From positions 223,427 through 287,426 of the forward strand of contig NZ_KI530735.1 in NCBI RefSeq assembly GCF_000488215.1: 64,000 bases of DNA, written 5' to 3'. Positions 18,385 to 28,098 of this stretch are shown in pieces; the stretch's first letter is position 1; the number at the start of each line of letters is the position of its first letter. Origin of the DNA: Acinetobacter nectaris CIP 110549. GTDB lineage: Bacteria; Pseudomonadota; Gammaproteobacteria; Pseudomonadales; Moraxellaceae. The notes beneath the pieces are model-generated. The model was not told the DNA's origin. It saw nothing but the letters and a program-made list of their open reading frames with translations, and did no database searches. The position numbers were made by a program, and so were the translations under genes.

Positions 18385-19059
18385 ATGAAGAACATTTTTT
18401 TAAGTATTATCAAAGTATTAAGTGTTTTATTTCTTCTTGTTCAGGTGTGGGTTTTTATTTCTTTATATTGGTGGTCAGACCATCCTGTTGAAAAGACAAT
18501 GTTTATGCGTATGGATACATGGGAAAATAATGCAACTGAGGTAGACCATACATGGGTGAACTATTCGCATATGAGCCCTTATATCAAACAAGCAGTGGTA
18601 ACGGGTGAGGATGGTAAGTTTTTAGAGCACCATGGCTTTGATTGGGATGGTATGCAAGTGGCTTTAGCGCGTAATGAGGAAAATGGTAGTATTGTGGCAG
18701 GTGGGTCAACTATTACGCAACAATTAGCGAAGAACCTTTTTCTTTATAATCAGCGTTCTTATTTTAGAAAGTTTCAAGAGGCCATTATTACTGTAATGAT
18801 GGAAAAAATGTGGTCTAAAAAGAGAATATTAGAAGTATATTTAAACTCGGTTGAGTTTGGTGAGAATTTATATGGCGTGGAGGCAGCTTCACAATATTAT
18901 TTCAAAAAAGACAGCAAGTATTTAACCAAACAAGAATCAATATTCTTGGCTGCATTATTACCTGATCCTAAATACTTTCAAAACCATCCTAACGATAGAA
19001 AGTTACATTTTCGTGAACATTTTATTATGAAGTATATTAATTCGAGCCAAATACCATAA
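18385..19059 (+). CDS. mtgA: Monofunctional peptidoglycan transglycosylase
   Basis: GT51 glycosyltransferase that polymerises lipid II into glycan strands without a transpeptidase domain. One N-terminal membrane helix (about 5-27) is followed by the GT51 domain with GEDGKFLEHHGFDWDG, containing the catalytic glutamate, and then GGSTITQQLAKNLFL, KILEVYLN-like KRILEVYLNSVEFG, and YGVEAASQYYF. The 224-residue length is slightly under E. coli MtgA. The ATG at 18385 is preferred over a TTG at 18367, which would absorb the only purine-rich leader. It is probably a single-gene unit. Confidence 0.93.
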   Translation: MKNIFLSIIKVLSVLFLLVQVWVFISLYWWSDHPVEKTMFMRMDTWENNATEVDHTWVNYSHMSPYIKQAVVTGEDGKFLEHHGFDWDGMQVALARNEENGSIVAGGSTITQQLAKNLFLYNQRSYFRKFQEAIITVMMEKMWSKKRILEVYLNSVEFGENLYGVEAASQYYFKKDSKYLTKQESIFLAALLPDPKYFQNHPNDRKLHFREHFIMKYINSSQIP

Positions 19060-19162
19060 ATAAATATTAAAATGTATTGTTTGTTTATGAATTATGCATT
19101 TGTTTATGAAATTGCCATAAATATAACGCATAATCGCAAAAGAACATCACATAATTCTTATT

Positions 19163-21274
19163 ATGGAACAGTATATGAATACAGAGGCGCATGCTGTGGA
19201 AAATTACGACGAAAATACCCATCTCCCTGAGTATACTTATAATGAACGATATATTAATCGTGAGTTATCTATTTTAGATTTTCACTTAAGAGTACTAGAA
19301 CAAGCTGTTGATCCCCTCCATCCTCTCCTTGAACGATTAAACTTTTTACTTATCTTCTCTCGTAACATGGATGAATTCTTTGAAATTCGTGTTGCTGGTG
19401 TTATGGAACAATTAACCTTAGGGAATGAAAGCTATACGCCCGATGGTCTTACGCCTAAACAGGTTCTTCAACAGATTTCGAAAACAGCGCATGAAGCTAT
19501 TGAGCGTCAGTATCGAATTTTAAATCAGGAAATTTTACCTAAGTTAAGAGAAGAGGACATCTGCTTCTTACGTCGAGGAGAGTTATCTCCTGCGCAAACT
19601 GCATGGGTGAAAAGATACTTTCATGATCAGGTTGCACCTGTTTTAACCCCAATTAGTTTAGACCCAGCGCATCCATTTCCTCGTTTAGTGAATAAAAGTT
19701 TAAACTTTATTGTAACTTTAGAAGGAAAAGATGCTTTTGGTCGTCAAATAGACTTAGCTGTTGTTCCTGCACCTCGTTCATTACCACGTGTTGTTCGTTT
19801 ACCCGATGAATTAACAGATGGTAAAGAGCATCATGTGATGTTGTCTGCAATTATTCATGAGCATGTTTCTGATTTATTCCCGGGCATGACAGCAACAGGG
19901 TGTTATCAGTTTAGGGTAACCCGTAATGCCGATTTAGAGCTAAATGAAGATGTAGAAGACCTTGCAATTGCATTAAAAGGTGAGTTGAGCTCACGCCGTT
20001 TTGGTCGAGCTGTGCGTTTAGAAGTGACTCAAAGTTGTCCAAAACATATTTACCAGTATTTACTCAATGAGTTTGAACTGCATGAAGAGCAGTTATATAA
20101 AGTTGATGGTCCAGTAAATCTTGCACGCCTAGTGTCTAATTTTAAGCGCCCTCACTTGAAATATGCAGCGTATACACCTGTTATTCCAAAAGTGCTTCGT
20201 AAGTCAGAAAATATTTTTTCTGCAATGAAAAAACAAGATATTTTATTACATCATCCGTTTGAATCTTTTGCTCCTGTAATTACGCTACTGAGAGAAGCTG
20301 CGCGCGATCCTAAAGTATTGGCAATTAAGCAAACTTTATATAGAAGTGGCCCTGATTCAGAAATTGTGCAGGTACTTGCTGAAGCCGCAAGAAATGGCAA
20401 AGAAGTGACAGCTGTTATTGAGTTGCGTGCTCGTTTTGATGAAGAATCGAATATTGCTGTTGCCAATGTATTGCAAGAAGCGGGCGCTGTTGTTGTTTAC
20501 GGTATTGTAGGCTATAAAACACATGCGAAAATGATTTTGGTTATTCGTCGTGAAAATAATAAGCTTGCCCGCTATGCACATTTGGGTACGGGGAATTATC
20601 ATGCGGGTAATGCACGTATGTATACAGACTATGGTTTGTTAACGACAGGTAAAGAGCTGTGTGAAGATGTACATCGCATTTTCCAAGAGCTTACAGGTAT
20701 GGGCAAAATGGCAAAACTGAAAAAGTTATTGCATGCGCCATTTACACTGCATAGCCATTTACTTGGGTTTATTGATGATGAGATTGCTCATGCCAATGAA
20801 GGTAAAGAAGCACATATTATTATTAAAGTAAATGCACTGACAGAAGTACAGCTAATTAATAAGTTGTATGAAGCATCTCAGGCAGGTGTAAAAGTTGACT
20901 TAATTATTCGCTCAATTTGTTGTTTACGTCCGGGGCTACCAGGATTATCTGAAAATATCCATGTACGTTCGATTGTTGGACGTTTCCTTGAACATACACG
21001 TGTATTTTATTTCAGTAATAATGGGAATGCGCGTATTTATGGCTCAAGTGCAGATTGGATGAACCGTAATTTATTTAATCGTGTTGAAGCATGTTTCCCT
21101 GTTGAAGATCCAACATTAAGAAAATGTATTTATCAGCAAGGGTTGTTAAATTACTTGAAAGATAATGAACGTGCTTGGGTACTTAGTGGTGACGGTTCTT
21201 GGACACGTGTACAAAGACAAGAGGGTGAGGTTTCTCATAACTCACAACAAGTGCTTATAGAAGCCTTTCGCTAG
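19163..21274 (+). CDS. ppk1: Polyphosphate kinase 1
   Basis: Reversibly transfers the gamma phosphate of ATP onto polyphosphate. The 703-residue protein has the PPK1 N-terminal signature [19 protein letters not shown] and [14 protein letters not shown]. The first catalytic histidine is in [11 protein letters not shown] and the second conserved region is [20 protein letters not shown] phospholipase-D-like domain completes the chain. Starts at 19163 and 19175 are both plausible; neither has a strong ribosome site. I saw no PhoB box upstream, although the window's phosphate transporter has one. No ppx gene is adjacent. Confidence 0.95.
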   Translation: MEQYMNTEAHAVENYDENTHLPEYTYNERYINRELSILDFHLRVLEQAVDPLHPLLERLNFLLIFSRNMDEFFEIRVAGVMEQLTLGNESYTPDGLTPKQVLQQISKTAHEAIERQYRILNQEILPKLREEDICFLRRGELSPAQTAWVKRYFHDQVAPVLTPISLDPAHPFPRLVNKSLNFIVTLEGKDAFGRQIDLAVVPAPRSLPRVVRLPDELTDGKEHHVMLSAIIHEHVSDLFPGMTATGCYQFRVTRNADLELNEDVEDLAIALKGELSSRRFGRAVRLEVTQSCPKHIYQYLLNEFELHEEQLYKVDGPVNLARLVSNFKRPHLKYAAYTPVIPKVLRKSENIFSAMKKQDILLHHPFESFAPVITLLREAARDPKVLAIKQTLYRSGPDSEIVQVLAEAARNGKEVTAVIELRARFDEESNIAVANVLQEAGAVVVYGIVGYKTHAKMILVIRRENNKLARYAHLGTGNYHAGNARMYTDYGLLTTGKELCEDVHRIFQELTGMGKMAKLKKLLHAPFTLHSHLLGFIDDEIAHANEGKEAHIIIKVNALTEVQLINKLYEASQAGVKVDLIIRSICCLRPGLPGLSENIHVRSIVGRFLEHTRVFYFSNNGNARIYGSSADWMNRNLFNRVEACFPVEDPTLRKCIYQQGLLNYLKDNERAWVLSGDGSWTRVQRQEGEVSHNSQQVLIEAFR

Positions 21275-21286
21275 GTTTTAAAGTAG

Positions 21287-21323
21287 AGCCATCAATAGTT
21301 TTAGGCTATTGATGGCTGTTTAT
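21287..21323. terminator. Convergent terminator, ppk1 / LysR regulator
   Basis: A 12-bp perfect stem (AGCCATCAATAG at 21287-21298, complement 21306-21317) with a 7-base loop. The T-rich tail GTTTATTT is weak. It overlaps the 3' end of the regulator gene. Confidence 0.7.
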
Positions 21324-22211
21324 TTCCCAATCTATAAGTTTTATAAAATGCCAAAAATTCTCTAATTCGGTATTTAGGCGCGTATTGTGTCGATAGAGAT
21401 AAATATCTACAGGTAATACAGCATCTTTTAATGGCAGGATAGAAAGGCGATTATTTTTTAAATCTGATTGAATACTATAGTCAGGTAGCCATCCCACACC
21501 ATATCCACTTCTAATCATATCTTGTAACAGCATGCTCATAGATGAAACAAAATTTGTATCGAACTGATGACTTTGATGCTGTTGTAGGAACTCACTTACT
21601 TGTTTTCCCATATAGCTTTCATCTGTATAGCTCATGAAAGGTAGATTCTTATCTTCTAAAGAGAATTTAGGAATACCCGATACATTTGTTCCTGTAACGA
21701 GGTAAAGTTTTGCAGAAAATAATTTATGACATAAAAAGTTGGAATTCATTAGTGTATGGTCATAGAAAGATATAATGAAGTCACATGTACCATTTTTTAA
21801 ATAGTCTACGGTTTGATTGACATCTATGGCTTCTACATGAAAAGTTTTTTCTTTATAGTTTTTTAAATTCTTAAGTATTTGGGGAAATAGGTAACCAGAT
21901 AATGAGTGAGCAGATGCGATGGAGATTTTACTTCGTATTTCACTTGTGCCTTTAATTTTATCAATATTATATTCAAAGTCACTGAGCAGATTTCTTACAT
22001 GCAAAATAAATAATTTTCCTTCCTCTGTAAGTTGTAGGGGAGAGGTATTTCTATCAAAAATATCGAAACCTAAAGATTTTTCTAGTGTTTGGATTCGTCT
22101 ACTAAGAGACGATTGTGATATATGTCGAAGGTCTGCTGTAAGCGTGAAACTTCGATGCTTTTCTAATGTGAGTAAGTCATATAGCCATTTTAACTCGATG
22201 TTTTGTATCAT
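21306..22211 (-). CDS. LysR-family transcriptional regulator
   Basis: DNA-binding regulator of 301 residues. The N-terminal winged helix (about 8-67) reads SFTLTADLRHISQSSLSRRIQTLE, the LysR recognition region, and is followed by a periplasmic-binding-protein-like effector domain (about 95-295). It is 19 bases downstream of the racemase gene on the same strand, so the two are probably cotranscribed. This arrangement suggests that it controls the racemase and perhaps itself through the repeats at 22969-23080. The effector cannot be read from the sequence; an amino acid such as aspartate or glutamate would be a guess. Confidence 0.9.
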   Translation of the reverse strand: MIQNIELKWLYDLLTLEKHRSFTLTADLRHISQSSLSRRIQTLEKSLGFDIFDRNTSPLQLTEEGKLFILHVRNLLSDFEYNIDKIKGTSEIRSKISIASAHSLSGYLFPQILKNLKNYKEKTFHVEAIDVNQTVDYLKNGTCDFIISFYDHTLMNSNFLCHKLFSAKLYLVTGTNVSGIPKFSLEDKNLPFMSYTDESYMGKQVSEFLQQHQSHQFDTNFVSSMSMLLQDMIRSGYGVGWLPDYSIQSDLKNNRLSILPLKDAVLPVDIYLYRHNTRLNTELENFWHFIKLIDWEINSHQ

Positions 22212-22230
22212 GTCTTAACCATACAATATG

Positions 22231-22935
22231 TTATTGATTTTGATAAAATTGAATTGCTGTTTTAACCAATATATCAGTTGCATCTATAAAAGAGTTTGGT
22301 TTTTTTAGAATAATATCTTCAAGGATTAATGGAATTTCAGTACAAGCCAGCAAAAATTTCTCTCCTTGAGATATTGAATATTGCTGAATGAGTTTATTCA
22401 TATCTTGTTTTACTTGGATTTGATTTCCTGCTTTATAATTGTAGATATTCTCCATAATTTTTCTCTGAGTTTCTTCACAAGGGATTTCATATTCAATATG
22501 ATTTTCTTCTAATTTGCTCTGATACAAACGTGTATAAATTGTGGCAGAGGTTGCCAAAATATATACCTTTTTTGTATGGGTGCTTTTTAAATACTCGATT
22601 GTAGACTCAATAATACTGATCATTTTAATGGAGGTATTTTTTTGCAGGTCATCGAACCAAAAATGTGCTGTATTGCATGGAATAATAATGCATCCTACAT
22701 GGGTAGACTCTAAAATTTTTAAATAGGCAACCATTTTTTCTAATGGCTTATTATTTTGTAAAAAGATTGATTCAGTACGGTCTGGAATATCTGGAATAGA
22801 TACGGTAATGGTTGGAATATGTTCTTGGTCGCAATGCGCAGGTGTGTTTTTAATAACTTTATTGATTGTATCTACAGTTGCTTGAGGTCCCATGCCTCCT
22901 AAAATGCCGATTGCTGGTTTCATTGAGTAAGCCAT
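22231..22935 (-). CDS. Aspartate/glutamate racemase-family protein
   Basis: Cofactor-independent racemase family using two cysteines. The 234-residue protein has GILGGMGPQAT at the N-terminus, the first catalytic cysteine in IPCNTAHF and the second in LACTEIPL. Both cysteines and the surrounding threonines are present, so activity is expected; substrate is probably aspartate or a related amino acid. ATG 22935 and ATG 22923 are both possible starts. The promoter region upstream holds inverted repeats and a -35/-10 candidate. The LysR gene follows after 19 bases. Confidence 0.9.
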   Translation of the reverse strand: MAYSMKPAIGILGGMGPQATVDTINKVIKNTPAHCDQEHIPTITVSIPDIPDRTESIFLQNNKPLEKMVAYLKILESTHVGCIIIPCNTAHFWFDDLQKNTSIKMISIIESTIEYLKSTHTKKVYILATSATIYTRLYQSKLEENHIEYEIPCEETQRKIMENIYNYKAGNQIQVKQDMNKLIQQYSISQGEKFLLACTEIPLILEDIILKKPNSFIDATDILVKTAIQFYQNQ

Positions 22936-23115
22936 CTAGTGAAATGATGACTTATTATTTCTAAAAAGAGTACGTACTTAATGCAAAGTGCAGATTAGGC
23001 ATGCATAAAATACATCTGTGAATGATCTGAGATGTTATGGGTGGCTACATTTTATGAAAAATAGCATTATTTTATGCATACACAATGTAAAATTTGCATA
23101 GATAATAGGGCGTGG
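22936..23115 (-). promoter_or_regulatory. Leader of the racemase-LysR operon with inverted repeats
   Basis: ATGCATAAAATA at 23001-23012 is exactly reverse-complemented at 23068-23079. ATTTTATG recurs at 23049-23056 and a related AATTTGCAT follows at 23091-23099. AGTACGTACT at 22969-22978 is a 10-base palindrome within the spacer of a minus-strand promoter candidate (TTGCAT, 17 bases, TAGAAA). The layout suits a LysR-type operator, but the binding protein is inferred only from linkage. Confidence 0.45.
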
Positions 23116-24216
23116 TTACTCATTTTTAGGGTGTAAACGAATATAAGCGAGAACCAAAAAAACAAGACCACTAATACTTAAAAAAATAAGCTTAGGTATC
23201 ACGATTTCTGTAGGAACACCCATTTGATTTAACTGAATAAACATTTGAATTGCATGTGTAGATGGTAGGCATAAACTGAGCCATTGAAGTGGCAGAGGCA
23301 TTGCTTGTAGAGGCCAAGATGTTCCGCTTAATAGAAATAGTACAATGGATGTAGGCACAAGGACATGACCAACACGTTCAGGCATATCAAAAAAGCTGGC
23401 AATAAACATACTGAGCGCAATAATACAGCTAATAAATATGGGTACAGCGATGAGCATACCTAAAAAGTTTCCACCGCGTGGATAATCATATAACCAAAAT
23501 ATAAAACCAAATAAATAGAAACTGGTTAAACAGCCAATGGCAAATATCGCTGCAAAAAAACCGAAAAACTCATTAGGCTGCGGTTGCCATTTTTTTTTCT
23601 CTCTATAGCCAGCAATGAGCATACCTACACCCAGTAAGATGGTTTGATGAATAATTAAAGGCGCAACTGAAGGGAAAATATAACTGCCATATCCTGATAG
23701 GGTGTTAAATAAAGGAATTTGATGGATCGGTAGCTCGGGACTAAAATGACTTACTTTACCGAAGCGTTGTAGATGGTTTTGTATAACATTTTCTAAAGAT
23801 ATTGCTAAACCTGATGCAATTTGTTTCACGCGAATTAAGTATGCTGAACTGATATAAAGCCCAATTCCTGTATTTTTCGGGTTTGCAAGTAAATCTGATG
23901 ATAGCTTTTCGGGAAGGAGCAAAATTGCATCGGCTTTTTGTGCCTGAACTTGTTGCTGTGCCTCCAAAAAGTTAGTTGTAATTTGAGTAATTCTAATATT
24001 GGGGTTTGAATTAATGGTGTTAATAATCTGATTGGTTAAAGTACTTTGATCTTGATCTACAATAATAATAGGGAGGTCTTCTGCTTGCTGTGCTTTATAC
24101 GCCGTTGGATAGAAAAAACCATAAAGTATAGAGCCTAAGATAAGGGTCGTAAAAACAGCAGAAAAGCCTTTGATATCTTTAAATGTTTTAAAGAAATAGA
24201 ACAGGAATGACCTCAT
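23116..24216 (-). CDS. ABC-2 type exporter permease (last gene of export operon)
   Basis: Inner-membrane permease of 366 residues. One N-terminal helix (about 20-36) is followed by a large periplasmic domain with LPIIIVDQDQSTLTNQII, the usual ABC-2 pattern of YhhJ/YbhR-type drug exporters, and five C-terminal helices (about 180-360). Its start overlaps the stop of the preceding permease by four bases (ATGA), so translation is coupled. It resembles the neighbouring permease in layout, and the two probably form a heterodimer. No ATP-binding protein is encoded in or beside the operon. Confidence 0.88.
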   Translation of the reverse strand: MRSFLFYFFKTFKDIKGFSAVFTTLILGSILYGFFYPTAYKAQQAEDLPIIIVDQDQSTLTNQIINTINSNPNIRITQITTNFLEAQQQVQAQKADAILLLPEKLSSDLLANPKNTGIGLYISSAYLIRVKQIASGLAISLENVIQNHLQRFGKVSHFSPELPIHQIPLFNTLSGYGSYIFPSVAPLIIHQTILLGVGMLIAGYREKKKWQPQPNEFFGFFAAIFAIGCLTSFYLFGFIFWLYDYPRGGNFLGMLIAVPIFISCIIALSMFIASFFDMPERVGHVLVPTSIVLFLLSGTSWPLQAMPLPLQWLSLCLPSTHAIQMFIQLNQMGVPTEIVIPKLIFLSISGLVFLVLAYIRLHPKNE

Positions 24217-25343
24217 ATTTTAGCCTCCTGACTTACTTTTTTTAGGCAAATAACAGACAGCAGATAACCAATAAAGCAAAAAAGAATCAGCAATAAAAAG
24301 GGGAGTATGGAAATATATGTTGGGCTACCCACAACCCATTGTTCAGTTTGTAGTTTTACATAAGGTGTATACGGAATCAGGTTCGACCAAAACTGTGTAA
24401 AGAGTGGTGCATTATTTAAAGGAAGTGTAATGCCTGCAAAACTTAAAGATGAACCCCCATAAATGGCAATCATACCAAAAGTACGTGTTAAATCTTTGAT
24501 GGCTAGAGTTGCTGCTGTCATCAGTAGTGCATAACTTAAATAAAGTAAAAATAGCGCGACCAATAAAAGTAATAGGTTTCCTGCGACAAACCAACCACGA
24601 ATGACTGTAAGCCAAAAGAGCCATAAGAGTGACCAGCCAAATAAAATACTACTATGCACAAGGCTTTTTGCAAAAATTGCTTGGCTTAATGATGTTTTAT
24701 TTAACCATTGATGTACGGTTTTAAACTTCATTTCTTGCCCGACAGAAAATGCAATTGAGCAGCAAATGATGAGGTGAAGGAGTGCAGGGATCAGAAAAGG
24801 CTCTAAAAATAATTCATAGTTTAGTGTCGGATTAAATAGTGGTGAAACCTTCACATGTGGGGCGGAAATATCGAGGTAAGGAATGTTATTTTTGAAGTGG
24901 TTTTTTTCTAAAAAATCAATTGTTGCTTCTGCTGTAGATTTAAGCATTGCTGATGAGATTGTATTTCCAATACTGAAGAAGGATTGATTGTATGTAATCG
25001 CAATTTGAGCATCTTGACCGCGTACAAGACGTTTCTCTGCACCGTAGGGAATAATGACATAACCCCAAACTTGGGTTTCATTCAGTTTTTTTTCAGCGTA
25101 GCTTTGATCAGCTGTTTGTAGTTGTATCTGTAGTGAATGGTTTAATGCCAAATAATCAGTGATTTTTGCACTGAGTTGGCTTTGATCTTGGTCAATAATT
25201 GCAATAGGGAGGTGCTCAGGTTTTCCTTGCATGAGCATACTGCTGAAAATAAGAATAATCAGCAGTGGTGCAATGGTAAGCATAGAAAGATCCCATTTAT
25301 GTGTACGCAAGTAGTGAAGCTCTCTCCATATTGCTGTATACAT
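24213..25343 (-). CDS. ABC-2 type exporter permease (third gene of export operon)
   Basis: A 376-residue permease with one N-terminal helix, a periplasmic domain beginning LPIAIIDQDQSQLSAKITDY and five or more C-terminal helices. The family transports drugs, dyes or lipids with a separate ATPase. Its ATG overlaps the stop of the membrane-fusion gene by one base (TAATG), and it overlaps the next permease by four bases, so the three are translationally coupled. There is no nucleotide-binding domain fused at either end, unlike RbbA-type proteins of comparable operons. Confidence 0.88.
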   Translation of the reverse strand: MYTAIWRELHYLRTHKWDLSMLTIAPLLIILIFSSMLMQGKPEHLPIAIIDQDQSQLSAKITDYLALNHSLQIQLQTADQSYAEKKLNETQVWGYVIIPYGAEKRLVRGQDAQIAITYNQSFFSIGNTISSAMLKSTAEATIDFLEKNHFKNNIPYLDISAPHVKVSPLFNPTLNYELFLEPFLIPALLHLIICCSIAFSVGQEMKFKTVHQWLNKTSLSQAIFAKSLVHSSILFGWSLLWLFWLTVIRGWFVAGNLLLLLVALFLLYLSYALLMTAATLAIKDLTRTFGMIAIYGGSSLSFAGITLPLNNAPLFTQFWSNLIPYTPYVKLQTEQWVVGSPTYISILPFLLLILFCFIGYLLSVICLKKVSQEAKI

Positions 25344-26407
25344 TAGTGTCCCTCTACTTTGAAGATGACACTCATTCCTTCTTTAATGGGAATATTACGG
25401 TCTTCAGGTGTTAGATGTAGCTTAAAGCTACGAATATCGTATCCTCCTGTTTGACGCGTTGTTTTAATCGTAGCAAAGTTGCCTTGAGGGTCTATATTCT
25501 CAATTTTGAACGTCATATTTTGATTTAGTGCAGGGACAAAGCCTTCAATACTATTTTTCTTATAAATATTTGAATATTGGTCTTCCCGAATATTTAAACT
25601 TACCCAAAGATGCGCTGTATCTACGATATCAATCACGGGTACACCCGTCGCAACAAGTTCAGATGGATTACCATAAATATTTGCGATAGTTCCATGAATT
25701 GGGGAGAGTAGCTGTGTCTCTGATTCTAAAGACTTGACTTCATTTACAGCAGCTTGAGCAATTTCTACCTGAGCATCTGCCATAGATTTCTGTTCTGTTG
25801 TACTTCCATCTTTTGCACGCTTATATTGTTGGTAAGCAGCTTCTGTCATTTGTGCAGATGATTGCTGTGCAGCAAACATTTCATCTCGACGTTGCCTAGA
25901 AATAACACCTTCTTGATAAAGGTTTGCTCCACGTTGATACGTCGTGTGTGCAAGTTGTTGTTGTGCACGTAAGCTTTGCCAATTTGCATATAGGCTAGCA
26001 AGGTTTTCTTCACGTGTACCACGATTGGTCGCTGCTTGTAAGGCTAAAGCAGATTGTAAAGAGGCCAGCGCTTGTTGTTTTTTTGCATCAATTTCAGGAC
26101 TGTGTAAGCGAGCGAGAGATTGTCCTTGAGTGACTACTTGCCCTTCAGAAACGTAAATATCATCGATACGACTGATCAGTTTGGTGCTGACATGAATCAC
26201 TTCGGCTTCAACACGACCTTGAATAGATACTTCTTCAGGTTGGTAGCTTTTCCACAGTCCGAAGCCAATTAAGGCCAAAATGAGAAGTAAGATAATTAGT
26301 AATACAATCGTTTTGATAATTTTTTTTGGTTGTTTTTGGGAAGTATTTTGCTTCATTTCTGATGTATGCTCAGTCGAAGCATTCCTTTCATTTTGTTGTT
26401 CGCTCAT
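25343..26407 (-). CDS. HlyD-family periplasmic adaptor (membrane fusion protein)
   Basis: Bridges an inner-membrane exporter to a TolC-type channel. The 354-residue protein has a short cytoplasmic tail, one membrane helix (about 33-50), a first lipoyl half (GRVEAEVIHVSTKL, SEGQVVTQGQSLARL), a coiled-coil hairpin (about 105-235) and the second lipoyl half (LLSPIHGTIANIYG), then a beta-barrel domain. It resembles EmrA/YhiI-type adaptors. It lies 18 bases after the TolC-family gene and overlaps the first permease. Together they make a complete envelope-spanning conduit apart from the energy source. Confidence 0.92.
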   Translation of the reverse strand: MSEQQNERNASTEHTSEMKQNTSQKQPKKIIKTIVLLIILLLILALIGFGLWKSYQPEEVSIQGRVEAEVIHVSTKLISRIDDIYVSEGQVVTQGQSLARLHSPEIDAKKQQALASLQSALALQAATNRGTREENLASLYANWQSLRAQQQLAHTTYQRGANLYQEGVISRQRRDEMFAAQQSSAQMTEAAYQQYKRAKDGSTTEQKSMADAQVEIAQAAVNEVKSLESETQLLSPIHGTIANIYGNPSELVATGVPVIDIVDTAHLWVSLNIREDQYSNIYKKNSIEGFVPALNQNMTFKIENIDPQGNFATIKTTRQTGGYDIRSFKLHLTPEDRNIPIKEGMSVIFKVEGH

Positions 26408-26425
26408 GACGTTCTCTTACATACA

Positions 26426-27919
26426 TTAATGAATAAAAATTGTATTTGATTGGTTGATATATTGAGGAAATTGCTCAATTGAACCATTGGCTTGTAACAG
26501 TGCTGCAAGGGCTAGGATATATTTATAAGCATTCATGGCAGATTCAGCTTGCATGGCATGATACATATTTTCCGCATCGACCACTTGAGTTGCTGTCCCC
26601 ATGTTTTCTTTAAAAGAAAGTGATTGAATGCGTAAGTTCTCTTGAGCTGCCTGCATATTTTCTTGAAGTAAGCGTTGCGTATGTTGAGCACCTTCCATGG
26701 TGGTATATGCTTTAAAAATTAGATTTTGCAGCTCTTGCTTAGCACGTTCGGTAGCAAAAGTGCTGGCATCTCGTTGTAACTCGGCGGCTTGTACTTGCTT
26801 TTTGTGGTCTATTCCTGAAAAGAGGTTATAGCGTGCAGCAATACCAACCACCCAGTTTTCTTTATTATCGATTACATATTCACCAAAGGCGTATAGACTT
26901 GGCTTTTGCGATGCACGCTGAATTTTAATGTTTTGATCTGCAAGTTGTGTATCCATTTGCATTTTGCGTAGCAGTGTAGATTTGTTGTCGAGTTGATTAT
27001 AAATATTGGTCAGAGGTTGGCTCATTGAGCTGTTGATAAAAAGTGCTGTGGTAAGGTTTAGAGGCTGTTGAGTTTTGACAAGTTGTTGTAATGCAAAAAG
27101 GCTTTGTTGTAATTGAATTTGTAGGTTGTCTAAAGTTCTCAGCGAGTTATTGTAAGCAACTTCAAATTGCATACGTTGCCCTTTACTAATGAAGCCTTGC
27201 TGTTCAAGTTTGATTGCATTATTGACATGCTTTTGCATAGCATTGGCATTAAATTGTGCGATATCAACTAATTTTCTTTGTAATTGAACATTAAAATAAT
27301 TTTGAATCACTTCAAAGCGTTGATTATCTTCCTGCTGTTGCACAGTGATTGCACCACGAGAGGCTTGTAGTGCTGCAAGTGCTTTTGTACTCGAGATTAA
27401 TCCGCCTGTATATAGGGGCATAATGACTGAAATCGTGGGTCGAATATCATGATCTTTTACAACAACATTGGTCTGATCGGGAATAAGATTATTTATGCCA
27501 TCAGAAATGTTTTGATCAGTAGCCTGATTAATTTGAGAGATTGCATCGGCATTTATTCCGAGCTGTGATCCTACATTAGAGATCTGACTATTTAGATTTT
27601 GTGAAATACTTTGGTTAATATTATTTTTAACGCTAGTTAGAGGAATATTTTGCTCTGTACGAAAGCTATATGCACGTACATTTAAATTTACACTAGGAAG
27701 CCCTGCATGTTTTACAGCCTCGGCATTGAGTTGGGCTGCTTGCTGTAAATGTTGACTTGCTTGTGTGGTATAGCTTGTATTAAGCGTTTGTTGTTCTGCT
27801 TGTTGGTAGCTGATGTCATAAGCAAAACTATGTTGTAGATATGTTAGCCCTAGGGTGAGTAAAAGAGATTTATAAATATTTGATCTTACTTTTAGATTTG
27901 AAAAAAGAAAATTTTGCAT
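26426..27919 (-). CDS. TolC-family outer-membrane efflux protein (first gene of export operon)
   Basis: Outer-membrane channel with a periplasmic helical barrel. The 497-residue protein has a long N-terminal signal sequence ending around HSFA (residue 33) and two outer-membrane-factor repeats. Typical stretches are VISVIMPLYTGGLI-like TISVIMPLYTGGLIS and VGIAARYNLFSGIDHKKQ, the strand-entry motifs of the family. Residues 75-145 form an unusually asparagine/glutamine-rich insertion between the first helices. It is the promoter-proximal gene of the operon and divergent from thiE, with a 179-bp shared upstream gap. Confidence 0.9.
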   Translation of the reverse strand: MQNFLFSNLKVRSNIYKSLLLTLGLTYLQHSFAYDISYQQAEQQTLNTSYTTQASQHLQQAAQLNAEAVKHAGLPSVNLNVRAYSFRTEQNIPLTSVKNNINQSISQNLNSQISNVGSQLGINADAISQINQATDQNISDGINNLIPDQTNVVVKDHDIRPTISVIMPLYTGGLISSTKALAALQASRGAITVQQQEDNQRFEVIQNYFNVQLQRKLVDIAQFNANAMQKHVNNAIKLEQQGFISKGQRMQFEVAYNNSLRTLDNLQIQLQQSLFALQQLVKTQQPLNLTTALFINSSMSQPLTNIYNQLDNKSTLLRKMQMDTQLADQNIKIQRASQKPSLYAFGEYVIDNKENWVVGIAARYNLFSGIDHKKQVQAAELQRDASTFATERAKQELQNLIFKAYTTMEGAQHTQRLLQENMQAAQENLRIQSLSFKENMGTATQVVDAENMYHAMQAESAMNAYKYILALAALLQANGSIEQFPQYINQSNTIFIH

Positions 27920-28098
27920 ATTGTCATAGGTCTTTAGTTTTGATCATTATTCTGTTTATACGAATAACACGATATTACATCTAATTAAAGCTTAAATAAA
28001 AAGCATTGTATTAAATTTTATCATTCATTAGAAGGTTGGAAATTTAGAGATGAAATGCGTAAAATCAGATTCAGTTATTATTTCGGCTTGAGGCATCT

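Noticed and set aside
27920..28098. Possible TPP riboswitch upstream of thiE
   Set aside because: I searched by eye for the CTGAGA and ACCTGA core elements on the plus strand and found neither.
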